A stretch of 64,000 bases of DNA from Draconibacterium sp. (GCA_016705335.1 JADIYN010000021.1:1-64000), one strand, 5' to 3'. Shown: positions 41,451 through 50,884, numbered from the stretch's first letter. The notes: generated by a model not told the origin, from the sequence alone. Program-made: numbers and translations.

Positions 41451-43514
41451 ATGGAAAATACAATATCAAAAATAAATATCAAAAGGGATCGCGCATAGCG
41501 CGGTTTCCTTATAATCTGATTGTTAAAAGCATTTTTTGCCAGTACTTTTATTGTTGCTGCACTTCAGTCACCTCTTCAGGCACAGGAAACTCTAAAAGCA
41601 ACTTTTACAACACCATCGTGGTGGTTTGGTGCAGCAGGTGGTGCAAATTTTAATTTCTACGAGGGTACCACTCAGCATTTATCCAATGACTTTATGGTGG
41701 GAACAGCTTTTGGCGATGGCAAGGGAATTGGGCTTTTTGCCGCTCCGCTCATTGAGTTTCATCGTCCAGGAAAAATGCTGGGATTCATGTTGCAGGCAGG
41801 ATACGACAGCCGCAATGGTTCATGGGAACAGGTACAAACACCATGTAACTGTCCGGCAGATTTAGAAACAGGTCTTTCATATATCACAGTTGAACCAAGC
41901 ATACGTTTCGCCCCGTTTAAATCAAATTTCTACATCTACGGTGGACCACGTCTTGCTTTCAATCTTGATAAAAGTTTCAACTACCGGGAAGGTGTTAGTC
42001 TTGATTACCCAAATGTTCCTGCCAGACCGGATGTAAACGGTGATTTTAGAGATATAAACAAAACCGTTATTTCGATGCAAATCGGTGCCGGATACGATAT
42101 TTCACTTTCAGCGGATAGTAAACAAAATCAGGCTGTACTTTCTCCTTTTGTTGCTTTTCATCCTTATTTTGGTCAGGATCCACGTTCTATCGAATCATGG
42201 AACATAACCACTGTAAGAGCAGGCGTTGCGCTTAAGTTTGGCCACGGCAAAAAAATAGCAGTAAAGGAAGAGGCTTTCGTACCACCTTTGATTATAGTTG
42301 TGGTTGAACCCGATGTTACATTTGCAGTTAATGCACCTAAAAACGTTCCGGTAGAACGCAGGGTAAGAGAAACTTTCCCGCTTCGTAACTACGTTTTCTT
42401 TAACGAAGGATCAACCGAAATTCCGGGTCGTTATGTATTACTTCAGAAAGATCAGGTAAAAGATTTCAGTGAAGACCAACTGGAAGTATTCACACCCAAA
42501 GAATTGACTGGCCGTGCAAAACGACAGATGACTGTCTATTATAATGTATTGAATATTCTTGGCGACCGTATGGTGAAATATCCTGCCACTTCGGTAACTA
42601 TGACCGGATCTTCGAGAGAAGGTGCGGATGGAAAAACAATGGCTGAATCGACCAAAAAATACCTTGTAGTTATATTTGCAATTGCTCCGGAAAGGATCAA
42701 AACCGAAGGTCGTGTAAAACCTGTAATTCCCTTCGGAACAACCAGGTGGTCAACTCGAATTGGCTTTACTTCGTGAAGGAGACCGCAGGGGTTTCAATCA
42801 CAAGCGGTTCTCCTGAATTGCTGATGGAATTCCAAAGTGGTAATGATGTACCGCTCAAACCGGTTGAAATCAACGTAGTTCAGGAAGCGCCAATTGACAG
42901 TTATACTACATTTCAAAGTTACAGGTGCCGATACCGCATTCTCGTCATGGTCGATGGAATTGGTTGACAAACAGGGGAATGGTTCAGAAATTTGGACCAT
43001 ATACACAGGAATCAGTAAGCATTCCAGGCAAAACTATTTTAGGTTCAAGTCCCGAAGGTGACTACAAAATCACAATGATTGGACAAACCAAAAGCGGAAA
43101 GGAAATTAAGAAAGAAACTACTGCTCACCTTGTACTCTGGACTCCGCCGGTTACAGAAGAGATGATGAGATTCAGCGTTATTTACGAATTCAATAACTCT
43201 GAAGCCATTGCAATGTATGATAAATATCTCACCGAAGTTGTAACGCCAAAAATTCCTGTAAACGGTTCAGTAATTATTCATGGCCACACCGATATTACGG
43301 AGGTTTAGACGTTAACCTGAAACTTTCATTGGCACGTGCAAATGATGTAATGGGTATTATGGAAAAAGCGTTGGCCAAAGCCAACAGAACTGATGTGAAA
43401 TTTGAAGTTCACGGATTTGGTGAAGATATAAATCTGGCTCCGTTCGACAACAAATTTCCGGAAGAACGTTTCTACAACCGCACCGTTATCATTGATATTA
43501 TCCCGGCGAAGTAA
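41451..43514 (+). CDS. OmpA-family outer-membrane protein, heavily frameshifted
   Basis: About 685 codons. I place the start at the ATG at 41451 (MENTISKIN), from which YQKGSRIARFPYNLIV leads, after two single-base corrections, into the signal peptide KAFFASTFIVAALQSPLQAQ. An eight-stranded-barrel-like domain follows (WWFGAAGGANFNFYEG to VRAGVALKFGHG), then repeated Ig-like segments. The C-terminal OmpA peptidoglycan-binding domain has INGSVIIHGHTD-like and LARANDVMGIM motifs and ends PEERFYNRTVIIDI. Further breaks lie near 42750, 42930, 42965 and 43305. It is 16 bp downstream of the DUF3494 adhesin and probably transcribed with it from promoter copy D; it may anchor the adhesin or the envelope. 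Confidence 0.85.
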
Positions 43515-43958
43515 GTTTTGCATAAATTTTATAAGTGATTTTACAAAGAGGCCTTTTAGGTCTCGTTTCTTTTCGGATTAGTTCAGTCTGATATTTTCTG
43601 TGGCGTTGTCGGCCCCGAGCTATCTGTGGATCGCTGACAAGTCTGATAGTCCTAACCTGTCAGCGACCATAGACCCTGACAGTGTTAACTTTGAATTGGA
43701 AATCAAAAAACAAAAAGGCCAACTGGATCTTTCGAGATTTATAACCCTTAGGTGGTTTCCAAAAACTTGAAACAGTCAGCGGTCCATTCAAAACCGGATT
43801 TGTCTTATCTTATCCATCTATTCATTCAGTATGTAAAAATTGTTTTATCTGCCAACTATGTATGTTACTATGGTAAACTGGCAGTAATTTGTAATGACAT
43901 TTGAACAGAAAACAAAAAACAGCTCATTATAAAATGTCATCGACAACATTTAACAACT
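43515..43958. other. Convergent intergenic region with palindromic repeats
   Basis: 444 bp between the OmpA gene and the CHASE3 kinase gene, which converge. It contains an imperfect hairpin (AGAGGCCTTTTAGGTCTC, about 43550-43568) that may end the OmpA operon, and the palindromic element at 43632-43682. The rest is AT-rich and without coding signal. Confidence 0.5.
43632..43682. repeat. Nested palindromic repeat element
   Basis: CGCTGACA (43632-43639) pairs with TGTCAGCG (43658-43665), and CTGTCAG (43657-43663) pairs with CTGACAG (43676-43682). The second pair overlaps the first, so alternative hairpins are possible. A few bases upstream is CCCCGAGCTATCTG, similar to the palindrome at 57602. 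It is richer in G+C than its surroundings and looks like a small interspersed repeat. Confidence 0.55.
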
Positions 43959-45738
43959 CTATCTCGAAGGAAGAAAAATATTGAATACAGATCCAATTCC
44001 AGGTTTTCCTTCGGCGAAAATATAGCCTGAGTGATTTTCAACAATTTTCTTGCATATGGAAAGCCCAATTCCGGTACCCGGATAGTCGGCAGATGTATGT
44101 AAACGCGTAAAAATTGTGAATATTTTTTCAGCATATTGTTGTTCAAAACCTATCCCATTGTCCGTCACGGTTATTTTATAGAATATCTTATTTCGGGTGA
44201 TATTTAACGCCGGATAATCAGATGACTTAATTTGTTCACATTCAAATTTTATGAATGGATCAACACCAGGGTTATTATATTTTAATGAGTTACTGATCAG
44301 ATTTTGAAATAGTTGTTGAATCTGAAATGAAATCACTTTTAACTCTGGTAGACGATCTGATTGAATATTTGCATTTTTCTCTTCAATTGATTGTGAAAGT
44401 TCAGATAGCGTATTTTTAAGTATCTGGTTTAAATCTGTTTGCTCAAAAGTTTTGTCAATCTTGTTGGTTCGCGAAAATAAAAGTAAATCATCAATTAGAG
44501 TTCTCATCCGGCTCACCGAAGTTTGTATTCTGCTAAAATAATCCTTACCAGAATCAGACAAGGCGGAATACTCCCCTTTCAAGAATAATCGATATTAAAG
44601 TTTGCACTTTACGAAGTGGTTCCTGCAAATCGTGACTGGCAACCTGATTAAAATAAGCGAGTTCCTTATTACTTTGTTGCAATTCGCGGTTTCGTTCCTT
44701 TAAAATCAGTTTACTCAAATGTTGTTGGGTAACATCGCTCACAACACCAATATGTGTAATATTTCCTGAATCATCCTTAATAAACTTTCCGATAGCTTTA
44801 AAATAGCGCTCCTGTCCATCCTGGCGAATGATTCTGTAATATCGGGGATAAGTTTTGTGGTTGTTTAATATATTCTCGTTTCCAAGGGTAACAATATGTT
44901 TGTCATCCGGATGAACAAACTTTAAATAGTTTTCAATAGTCGGTTCAAAAGAATTGGGTGCACAGCCCAGTAAATTGAACAGGTTATCAGAATATATAAT
45001 TCTATTTGTTTTGATATTCCAAATTGAAGTAAAAAACTCTCCAATGTATTCAGCATGTTTAATAGATTCTGTGGTTATTAATAATTTCTCGTTTGAACGT
45101 TTTAACTTGTACAAATCATTATTGATTCTGAGATAAGCCAGCACAAATATCAACACTGAAAACAGCAATAAAGAAAATGATATAAAAGGCGTTATTGATG
45201 TTTCAAGGTAGTACTTTGCCTGGTATTTGTTAAAATTCGACATTTCCAAATCGACCATCTTAGTAATATTTGCCTGGATGGAATCCATTATCTCATCACC
45301 TTTAATCATATTATCATCCAACAACTTATTTCCAAATGGAACCGACATTACCAACAATGAATTTGACATGTACACAAATCTCATATCTATTAAATGCTTA
45401 GTTCATCAATAATAGCCTGCTGTTGTGGCTGGCCTGCAGTTAAATCTTTAAAATAGTAAAGGATTGATTAACTTTTTCAGGACCAATAAGATAAGGTTTG
45501 AGAAAAACAGAATCTTTGGTAATTATAAAGGCGCGTTTCCCAATTTCAGAGTCTTTAACATAACTTAAAATTTGTTTAATTCGAGCTGAACTTTATAGGA
45601 ATGTACAAGTAGTTCTGTTGATTTTGATAATGAAACAGAGTTTCGGTACGTAATACCCGACATAAAAAGCAGTGTAAACAAAGCAAGCCCAAAAATAATT
45701 TTAAGTAGAAAAGAAACCGATAGGACAGACCTTATCAT
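43959..45738 (-). CDS. CHASE3-PAS sensor histidine kinase, frameshifted
   Basis: About 590 codons. It starts at the ATG at 45738 (MIRSVLSVSFLL, TM1). A CHASE3 sensor follows, visible in pieces (LSYVKDSEIGKRAFIITKD, LKPYLIGPEKVNQS, GQPQQQAIIDEL, LIDMRFVYM), and a second TM (ITPFISFSLLLFSVLIFVLAYL). Next come a PAS/PAC domain (YSDNLFNLLGCAPN to VVSDVTQQ), HisKA (YFNQVASHDLQEPLRKVQTLI) and HATPase (VTDNGIGFEQQYAEKIF, GTGIGLSICKKIVENHSG). Breaks lie near 45573, 45455, 45400 and 44580. The DLQEPLRKV type of HisKA is that of bacteriophytochrome-like kinases paired with Rcp1-like receivers, and such a receiver gene is immediately upstream. Confidence 0.85.
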
Positions 45739-45754
45739 ACCTTAAATTTTGATA

Positions 45755-46201
45755 TTAACGAATCAGTAAGAAATTATCCTTGTTTAATCCTGAAGTCTGG
45801 TATTGCCAGTTCATCTTTATTATTTCTTCCAGTAAATTTTTAAGTGTAGTAAAGTCGCTGGGTTTTTTGATATACACATTTGCACCTTTAACAAATGTTT
45901 CCTCAATGTCCTGTTCTGACGCAGATGTTGAATAAATTGCAATAGCAATTTCCTTTAAATTATCATTACGTTTTATTTCAATCAAACATTCCATTCCGGT
46001 TTTGCGAGGCATATTCAAATCAAGAAAAAGTATGTGTGGCAATGTGTTTCGGTCGTCAGTCAGATATTCCATTAATTCCATCCCGTCATTTACCGTATTC
46101 ACAACAGTTTTCATTTTTACAGCATCAAATGCTTCTTTAAATATCAGGCGGTCATCTTCATCGTCATCGGCAAGTAAGATTGAAATCGGTTGGTTATGCA
46201 T
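45755..46201 (-). CDS. Rcp1-like single-domain response regulator
   Basis: A 148-residue receiver without output domain. The acidic pocket is LLADDDEDDRLIF, the phosphoacceptor Asp lies in LFLDLNMPRKTG, the Thr/Ser in AIYSTSASEQD, and the Lys in VYIKKPSD. It is the usual partner of kinases with a DLQEPLR HisKA, and the gene for such a kinase starts 17 bp downstream. It lies 12 bp after the AraC-type regulator gene, so the three probably form one minus-strand operon: regulator, receiver, kinase. Confidence 0.92.
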   Translation of the reverse strand: MHNQPISILLADDDEDDRLIFKEAFDAVKMKTVVNTVNDGMELMEYLTDDRNTLPHILFLDLNMPRKTGMECLIEIKRNDNLKEIAIAIYSTSASEQDIEETFVKGANVYIKKPSDFTTLKNLLEEIIKMNWQYQTSGLNKDNFLLIR

Positions 46202-46212
46202 GTTGAATTTAT

Positions 46213-46809
46213 TTAAGTTTTGATATTATTATTTATCTCATATTGAATTTCTTCCATTAAAAACTCACGGCGTTTATTTATAATTCTCTGAAATGCTGTA
46301 GGTGTAAGTCCTGTAACATTTTTAAATTGCGAACTAAAATGAGCAACACTGCTATAATTTAGTTTCCATGCAATTTCAGAACAGGTTAAATCGGAATTTA
46401 TTATCAGATGTTTCGCACGCTCTGTTTTTTGCAGTTTGATAAAGTTTTCAATTGAGGTAAAGGTTGTACTGGAAAAAAGATGTGCAATATGACCATATGC
46501 ATAATTTAGTTTGTCGGTTAAATAGGATGAAATACTTGACGTTGTCGGAATATTATCATCCATATAAACCATTTCTATTATCAAATCTTTAATTTTCTGA
46601 ACCAGGATATTCTTTTTATTCTCCAGAATTTCGATGCCATATTTACTCAAACCTAAAGTAAGTTCTTTCAATTTATCATCTGGCACAGGTTCTTGTAACT
46701 CAAATTCGCCAGTGTTTGTAAATGAATATTCCAGCTGTAATTTGTCCATTTGTTCCTGCAGAATTATCTTACCCACTGTATTCATATCAAAACTGATGTG
46801 TATTTTCAT
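46213..46809 (-). CDS. AraC-type transcriptional regulator with conserved N-terminal domain
   Basis: A 198-residue protein. Residues 1-80 form a small alpha/beta domain (MKIHISFDMNTVGKII, EYSFTNTGEFELQEPV, LGLSKYGIEILENKKNILVQKIKDLIIEMVY) shared with the hybrid kinase at 35985. Residues about 95-185 form an AraC double HTH (CSEIAWKLNYSSVAHFSSQFKNVTGLTPTAF). It heads the operon with a receiver and a CHASE3-PAS kinase. It is one of two candidates in this window for the factor that binds the 21-bp direct repeats. Confidence 0.85.
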   Translation of the reverse strand: MKIHISFDMNTVGKIILQEQMDKLQLEYSFTNTGEFELQEPVPDDKLKELTLGLSKYGIEILENKKNILVQKIKDLIIEMVYMDDNIPTTSSISSYLTDKLNYAYGHIAHLFSSTTFTSIENFIKLQKTERAKHLIINSDLTCSEIAWKLNYSSVAHFSSQFKNVTGLTPTAFQRIINKRREFLMEEIQYEINNNIKT

Positions 46810-47274
46810 ATCTAAGTTATAAATTATTATTGGTTAAGCTTATCTAATTTTGTCCAATTTTATACTTTAGAACAATTTCTATAAATCAGACTTTCAAATT
46901 CAGGTAAATTCTAAAAATGTTTTGTGTGGCTTTTCTCATTTAACAGTACAAAATAAAATTCTTTGATTCTTTTGAAACGTCTAATTTAAATTATTTGGTT
47001 TTGAAACTTTTTAATCTTAAAATACTTTTCAGGGGACTCTTTCAAAATTTTGTCAAACAAATCAAATTGAGGAGGGATTAATAATCAAACTAATAAACAA
47101 TATTCGAACAAAAATAATTTTCAACAAAACATCTTCGAGGAAGAACCTTTAACAATATTGACAATAGGATTGTTTCCAAAATGCCGGGCAACTTTCGAGA
47201 TATAAAGGCATGTCATCCAGTAAAAAATGAATGAATGCCCTTTAAGTATTTGATTGAAATTATCATTTAACTTT
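46810..47274. other. Intergenic region upstream of the AraC regulator operon
   Basis: About 465 bp of AT-rich sequence between two minus-strand units. A weak hairpin (AAAGGCAT at about 47204 with ATGCCCTTT at about 47236) may end the lipoprotein unit. No copy of the direct-repeat promoter and no gene is visible. Confidence 0.4.
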
Positions 47275-47782
47275 TCAGTCAGGAGGAATGTAATTAATAT
47301 TGTTAATTAATCTGCTTATTTTCGTTATTTCATTATCTGAAGTTAAATCCTTAAACGCCATACCCAGTTCTTCCATGTCATGGTTGAATTCTCGTTTGAA
47401 AGATTCCCAGTCGGTTTGATTTGACTCATACGATTCAATCTTTGCCCTTAGAATGTTATTTTTTTGCTCCAGTTTAACCATTTTCTCCTGAAAGGTCGAA
47501 TCAATTTTGCCCTGTTTCTTTTTTTGCCATTTTATTCCTCAATTCGGCAATCTGTTGTTCAACTTCATTCAGTTTTAGTTCCTGCTCTTTTTTAAAATCA
47601 TCCCATTCCTGGGAAGTTGCACTTTTCTTTACATGAAATTCTGACTCAGATTCACTTACTTCTTTGCTGTTTTCTTGAATATTTTCATTATCCGTTTTTT
47701 TTGCAGGCGAGTTACAACTTGTAATGTAAATTCCCACAGTTAAAAAAATAGTCAGTACGAATAAATAATTTACACTTTTCAT
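47275..47782 (-). CDS. Coiled-coil lipoprotein, frameshifted
   Basis: About 169 residues. A lipoprotein signal peptide ends at Cys 23 (IYITSCNS). A Ser/Glu-rich linker and a long helical region (SQEWDDFKKEQELKLNEVEQ..., EKMVKLEQKNNILRAKIESYE) follow, ending NNINYIPPD. The frame breaks near 47515, where the coding strand has seven A after GC instead of eight; the joined part reads MAKKKKQGKIDSTFQEK. The repeated W-(E/D)-x-F-K-x-E motif hints at an internal duplication. It follows the CsbD copy 2 terminator on the same strand. Function unknown; envelope stress by context. Confidence 0.7.
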
Positions 47783-47818
47783 TTTTTTGAATTTTTGGGT
47801 TATTATTCTACTTTTAAA

Positions 47819-47852
47819 AAAAGCCGTTTAACACATTTGTTAAACGGCTTTT
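47819..47852 (-). terminator. Perfect hairpin terminator after CsbD copy 2
   Basis: Arms AAAAGCCGTTTAACA and TGTTAAACGGCTTTT pair perfectly across the loop CATT. On the minus strand a run of T follows, placing it as terminator of the CsbD gene that ends 15 bp before. Confidence 0.88.
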
Positions 47853-47866
47853 AAGAAAAACAATGA

Positions 47867-48055
47867 TCAGTTCAGATCATTAATCAATCTTTTAACTTCT
47901 TCTTTTGATTTTCCCAGCTTCTGCTGAAGTCTTCCATACAGTTCGTCTTCACGACCTTCTTCATACAACAGGTCATTATCAGTTAATTCTGCATAGCTTT
48001 TTTTGAGTTTTCCTTTCAACTCATTCCAATTGCCTTTTAATTTTAACTTTTCCAT
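47867..48055 (-). CDS. CsbD-family stress protein (copy 2)
   Basis: 62 residues with the CsbD pattern KLKGNWNELKGKLKKSYAELTDNDL and GRLQQKLGKSKEEVKRLI. Intact. It is preceded on the minus strand by a TATGTTTG -7 box and followed by a perfect hairpin terminator. In contrast to copies 1 and 3 it lacks the direct-repeat promoter, so it may answer to a different signal. Confidence 0.9.
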   Translation of the reverse strand: MEKLKLKGNWNELKGKLKKSYAELTDNDLLYEEGREDELYGRLQQKLGKSKEEVKRLINDLN

Positions 48056-48093
48056 TTTGTGAAATTTTAAATGATTAATAATTATCTACAATT

Positions 48094-48101
48094 CAAACAT
48101 A
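48094..48101 (-). promoter_or_regulatory. -7 box for CsbD copy 2
   Basis: TATGTTTG on the minus strand matches TAnnTTTG exactly, 38 bp before the CsbD start. A palindrome TTCTGAAAATTCAGAA lies just upstream and might be an operator. No RTGTAACA half-site is present. Confidence 0.55.
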
Positions 48102-48153
48102 GATTCTGAATTTTCAGAACTTTTTATAAGTTTCCGGAAAGTGTAGCCAACTT

Positions 48154-48309
48154 TTACAGTGGTCTTCTTCCCTGAATTATTCTTATCAGCACTGCTATTA
48201 CAGCAAAAACGAGTAAAATATGAATGATACCACCGGCACTGTAACCGATAAATCCGATGAGCCATGCTATAACAAGTATGACTGCAATAACATAAAGTAA
48301 GTATCCCAT
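48154..48309 (-). CDS. lmo0937-family mini membrane protein (copy 1)
   Basis: A 51-residue protein beginning MGYLLYVIAVILVIAWLIGFIGYSAGG and ending RIIQGRRPL: two membrane helices around the conserved GFIGYSAGGIIH centre. This is the lmo0937-type family, very short envelope proteins often next to CsbD genes. The start ATG at 48309 gives the full family length. A degenerate copy of the direct-repeat promoter lies upstream on the minus strand. Function unknown. Confidence 0.85.
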   Translation of the reverse strand: MGYLLYVIAVILVIAWLIGFIGYSAGGIIHILLVFAVIAVLIRIIQGRRPL

Positions 48310-48338
48310 AATATTTAATTTTAAAGTTTATACAATCA

Positions 48339-48404
48339 CAAATATCGGCACCTCAAATTTTTTGGTGTTACACGATTCCATGAAAAGATTATATGATTTG
48401 CATG
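48339..48404 (-). promoter_or_regulatory. Composite direct-repeat promoter, copy J (minus strand, degenerate)
   Basis: On the minus strand: half-site 1 CATGCAAATCATATAA (48404-48389), half-site 2 AATCGTGTAACA with GTGTAA at 48373-48368, period 21 bp, then 25 bp to TTTG (48342-48339). Half-site 2 is good and half-site 1 weak; the -7 spacing is one base short. It precedes the lmo0937-like gene. Confidence 0.55.
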
Positions 48405-48496
48405 TTTGTAAGCAATACTTTCTCCAATGATGTAAAAGTTTTCATTTGTGCATCAATGGTAATAAAATCCGTTTGCTGTTGAAATACAGTTGTCAA

Positions 48497-48563
48497 TGTG
48501 TGAATTATGTAATTCTTAACTGGAAATATGTAATATTTTCATTCAACATAAGATAGACCTTTA
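48497..48563 (+). promoter_or_regulatory. Composite direct-repeat promoter, copy E
   Basis: Half-site 1 TGTGTGAATTATGTAA (48497-48512), half-site 2 AAATATGTAATA (ATGTAA at 48528-48533), period 21 bp, 26 bp to GACCTTTA (TTTA at 48560-48563). Overall length 67 bp; 36 bp before the Thivi_2564-like gene. Confidence 0.85.
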
Positions 48564-48599
48564 CCCTGTACGATTTTGTACAAATTAATACATATAATT

Positions 48600-48785
48600 A
48601 TGCCAGTATTAACTATTCTTATCGTTATTGTTGTAACCGGGGTAATACTCTGGCTGGTAAACAGCTATATTCCTATGCAACGAACCATAAAAAATATTCT
48701 AAATGCAGTTGTTGTAATAATTCTTGTTATTTGGTTACTTAACGTATTTGGAGTACTTGATAGTTTGAAAAGTGTGACTATTTAA
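48600..48785 (+). CDS. Thivi_2564-family mini membrane protein
   Basis: 61 residues: MPVLTILIVIVVTGVILWLVNSYIPM, a short polar loop (QRTIKNIL), then a second helix ending VIWLLNVFGVLDSL. This matches the small two-helix family labelled Thivi_2564, found beside stress and envelope genes. I prefer the ATG at 48600 over an upstream TTG because it gives the family's MPVLTIL start and fits the promoter position. A kinase gene follows after 152 bp. Confidence 0.8.
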   Translation: MPVLTILIVIVVTGVILWLVNSYIPMQRTIKNILNAVVVIILVIWLLNVFGVLDSLKSVTI

Positions 48786-48937
48786 TTTGCCGACAACTTT
48801 TCAGGCTTTTTGTATAAAACAATATCTCCGGCCAATCAATTGGTTTTTATTGAAAAATGAATATAAAGCAATTGCCGAAATGAATACATATTTTGTTCAA
48901 TGGGCAATGAATTACAAAATACAATGGATTACCCAAT

Positions 48938-50671
48938 ATGATTCAATTAAAAACAGAAAACAAAACTGACAAACTGCGTCAAAAAGCAGAAATTGCGCTG
49001 AATAAAAAAGTTAACAGATCAGAAAAATATCTTCCTGAAACAGATAATCCGCGACTTATTCATGAGCTTGAAGTACACCAGATTGAGTTGGAAATGCAAA
49101 ATGAAGAACTAAAACTGGCTAAGGAAAAAGCAGAAAGTGCTGAAAAGAAATATACAGAATTATATGATTTTGCACCTTCGGTTTACCTGACACTTACAAA
49201 GTCAGGTGAAATTTCTCAAATGAATTACAATGCCGAACAACTGTTGGGGAAAGAACGTTCACAATTGATTGATAGTAATTTTGGTTTTTTTGTTTCTGTT
49301 GAGACAAGAACTGTATATAATCGTTTTCTGCAAAAAATATTCGAATCCAATGAAAAAGAAACCTGTGAGTTTGAGCTGGTAACAGGTGACGATTCAATGA
49401 AATATGTATTTGCCAATGGCATTGTCAGTAATAATTCCGATGAATGTATGGTGTCAATGATTGATATTATAAAGCGAAAACAAGCAGAGAATGAATTGAT
49501 AAAAGCCAGGGAAAAGGCTGAAGAAAGTGAAAGGTTAAAATCAGCTTTTCTGGCCAACATGAGCCACGAAATACGAACTCCTATGAATGGTATTCTTGGT
49601 TTTGCCGAATTGCTTAAAGATCATAATCTACAAAGTGAAGATCAACAAAAATTCATCGAAATTATCGAGAAAAGCGGTACCCGTTTGCTCAACATTATAA
49701 ACAATATTATTAGCCTCTCGAAAATAGAATCATATCAAATTGAAGTTTCAGTTACGGATACAAATGTTAACGAACAGGTTGAATTCATATACCAATTCTT
49801 TAAGCATGAAGCAGAACAAAAAAAATTACTATTTACATTTAAAAACGCATTATCATACAATAACGCATTTATTATAACCGATATGGAAAAATTGTATGCA
49901 GTACTAACCAACATTGTAAAAAATGCGATCAAGTTTACCCAAACAGGTTCCATTGAATTTGGCTATAATGTTAAGGGTGAATTTCTTGAATTTTTTGTAA
50001 AAGATAGCGGGCCTGGTATTCCTAATGAACAGAAACAAATGATCTTTGAGAGATTCAGACAAGGCAGCGAATCATTATCCCGCAACTACGACGGGGCCGG
50101 CCTGGGATTATCCATTTCGAAAGCTTATGTGGAAATGCTTGGTGGCAAAATCTGGGTGACAAACAACACAGATTTGATTTCTGAGAATGGCAATCGGTCA
50201 GATACCGGTACCATATTTTATTTTACTCTACCAGCTAATTCTTCGGTAAAATCAGAAAAACTATTTCATAATACTACAAATGACAATGATATTAATGTAC
50301 AAAACAGAAAATTAAAAATATTAATAGCAGATGACGATCAAACTTCGGAGTTGCTTTTAAGAATGATATTTGAAAAAGACGCCAAAGAATTTTTATACGT
50401 ATCAAACGGAATTGAAGCAATTGAAACATGTAAAAATAATCCTGACATTGATTTAATTCTCATGGATATAAACATGCCCAAAATGAATGGTTATCAGGCA
50501 ACCCGGAAAATTCGCGAATTCAATAATGATGTTATTATAATTGCACAAACTGCTTTTGCATTTGACGGCGACAGGGAGAATTCAATTTTGGCCGGATATA
50601 TCAAAACCAATTTGCCGGATAGCATTAAGAAAATTGGTGAACAGTTATTTTTAAAAACATTTGCTGGTTAA
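48938..50671 (+). CDS. PAS hybrid histidine kinase with damaged receiver end
   Basis: About 577 codons. It has an N-terminal helical linker (HELEVHQIELEMQNEEL), PAS (YDFAPSVYLTLTKSGEI to SMIDIIKRKQ), HisKA with phospho-His in NMSHEIRTPMNGILG (about residue 208), HATPase (KDSGPGIPNEQ, GAGLGLSISKAYVEMLGG), and a receiver with Asp about 508 (LILMDINMPKMNG). The end looks wrong: after ENSILAG the expected conserved Lys-Pro segment is missing in this frame. The +1 frame reads KPICRIALRKLVNSYF with a stop at 50654, so a small deletion plus a frameshift lies near 50600. No membrane helix, so it is a cytosolic sensor. Target unknown. Confidence 0.85.
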   Translation: MIQLKTENKTDKLRQKAEIALNKKVNRSEKYLPETDNPRLIHELEVHQIELEMQNEELKLAKEKAESAEKKYTELYDFAPSVYLTLTKSGEISQMNYNAEQLLGKERSQLIDSNFGFFVSVETRTVYNRFLQKIFESNEKETCEFELVTGDDSMKYVFANGIVSNNSDECMVSMIDIIKRKQAENELIKAREKAEESERLKSAFLANMSHEIRTPMNGILGFAELLKDHNLQSEDQQKFIEIIEKSGTRLLNIINNIISLSKIESYQIEVSVTDTNVNEQVEFIYQFFKHEAEQKKLLFTFKNALSYNNAFIITDMEKLYAVLTNIVKNAIKFTQTGSIEFGYNVKGEFLEFFVKDSGPGIPNEQKQMIFERFRQGSESLSRNYDGAGLGLSISKAYVEMLGGKIWVTNNTDLISENGNRSDTGTIFYFTLPANSSVKSEKLFHNTTNDNDINVQNRKLKILIADDDQTSELLLRMIFEKDAKEFLYVSNGIEAIETCKNNPDIDLILMDINMPKMNGYQATRKIREFNNDVIIIAQTAFAFDGDRENSILAGYIKTNLPDSIKKIGEQLFLKTFAG

Positions 50672-50761
50672 TTTTTGTTTATACAAATCCCTTTAAACCC
50701 ACTGCCCTTAAAAACTTTCACTGGAATCTTACCTCTTTTTACGCATAAATGAAAGTGTTTA

Positions 50762-50828
50762 TGTGTGAATGATGTAACTTATTGTTGAAATTGTGTAATA
50801 CGTAAAGGGTATTAAATATTCAACTTTG
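50762..50828 (+). promoter_or_regulatory. Composite direct-repeat promoter, copy F
   Basis: Half-site 1 TGTGTGAATGATGTAA (50762-50777), half-site 2 AATTGTGTAATA (GTGTAA 50793-50798), period 21 bp, 26 bp to CAACTTTG (TTTG 50825-50828). Overall length 67 bp; 56 bp before the CHRD-like lipoprotein gene. Confidence 0.85.
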
Positions 50829-50884
50829 TATTGTAAAATTATTTACAACTGTACCGCCAGTCGCGGCAAAGAAAAATTCAAATA

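Noticed and set aside
48061..48180. A direct-repeat promoter for CsbD copy 2 on the minus strand
   Set aside because: The -7 box TATGTTTG is there, but at the required spacing I find only TTATAA and no first half-site.
48787..48969. 60-codon frame between the Thivi_2564-like gene and the kinase
   Set aside because: It overlaps the kinase start, has no promoter or family likeness, and its composition looks like untranslated leader.
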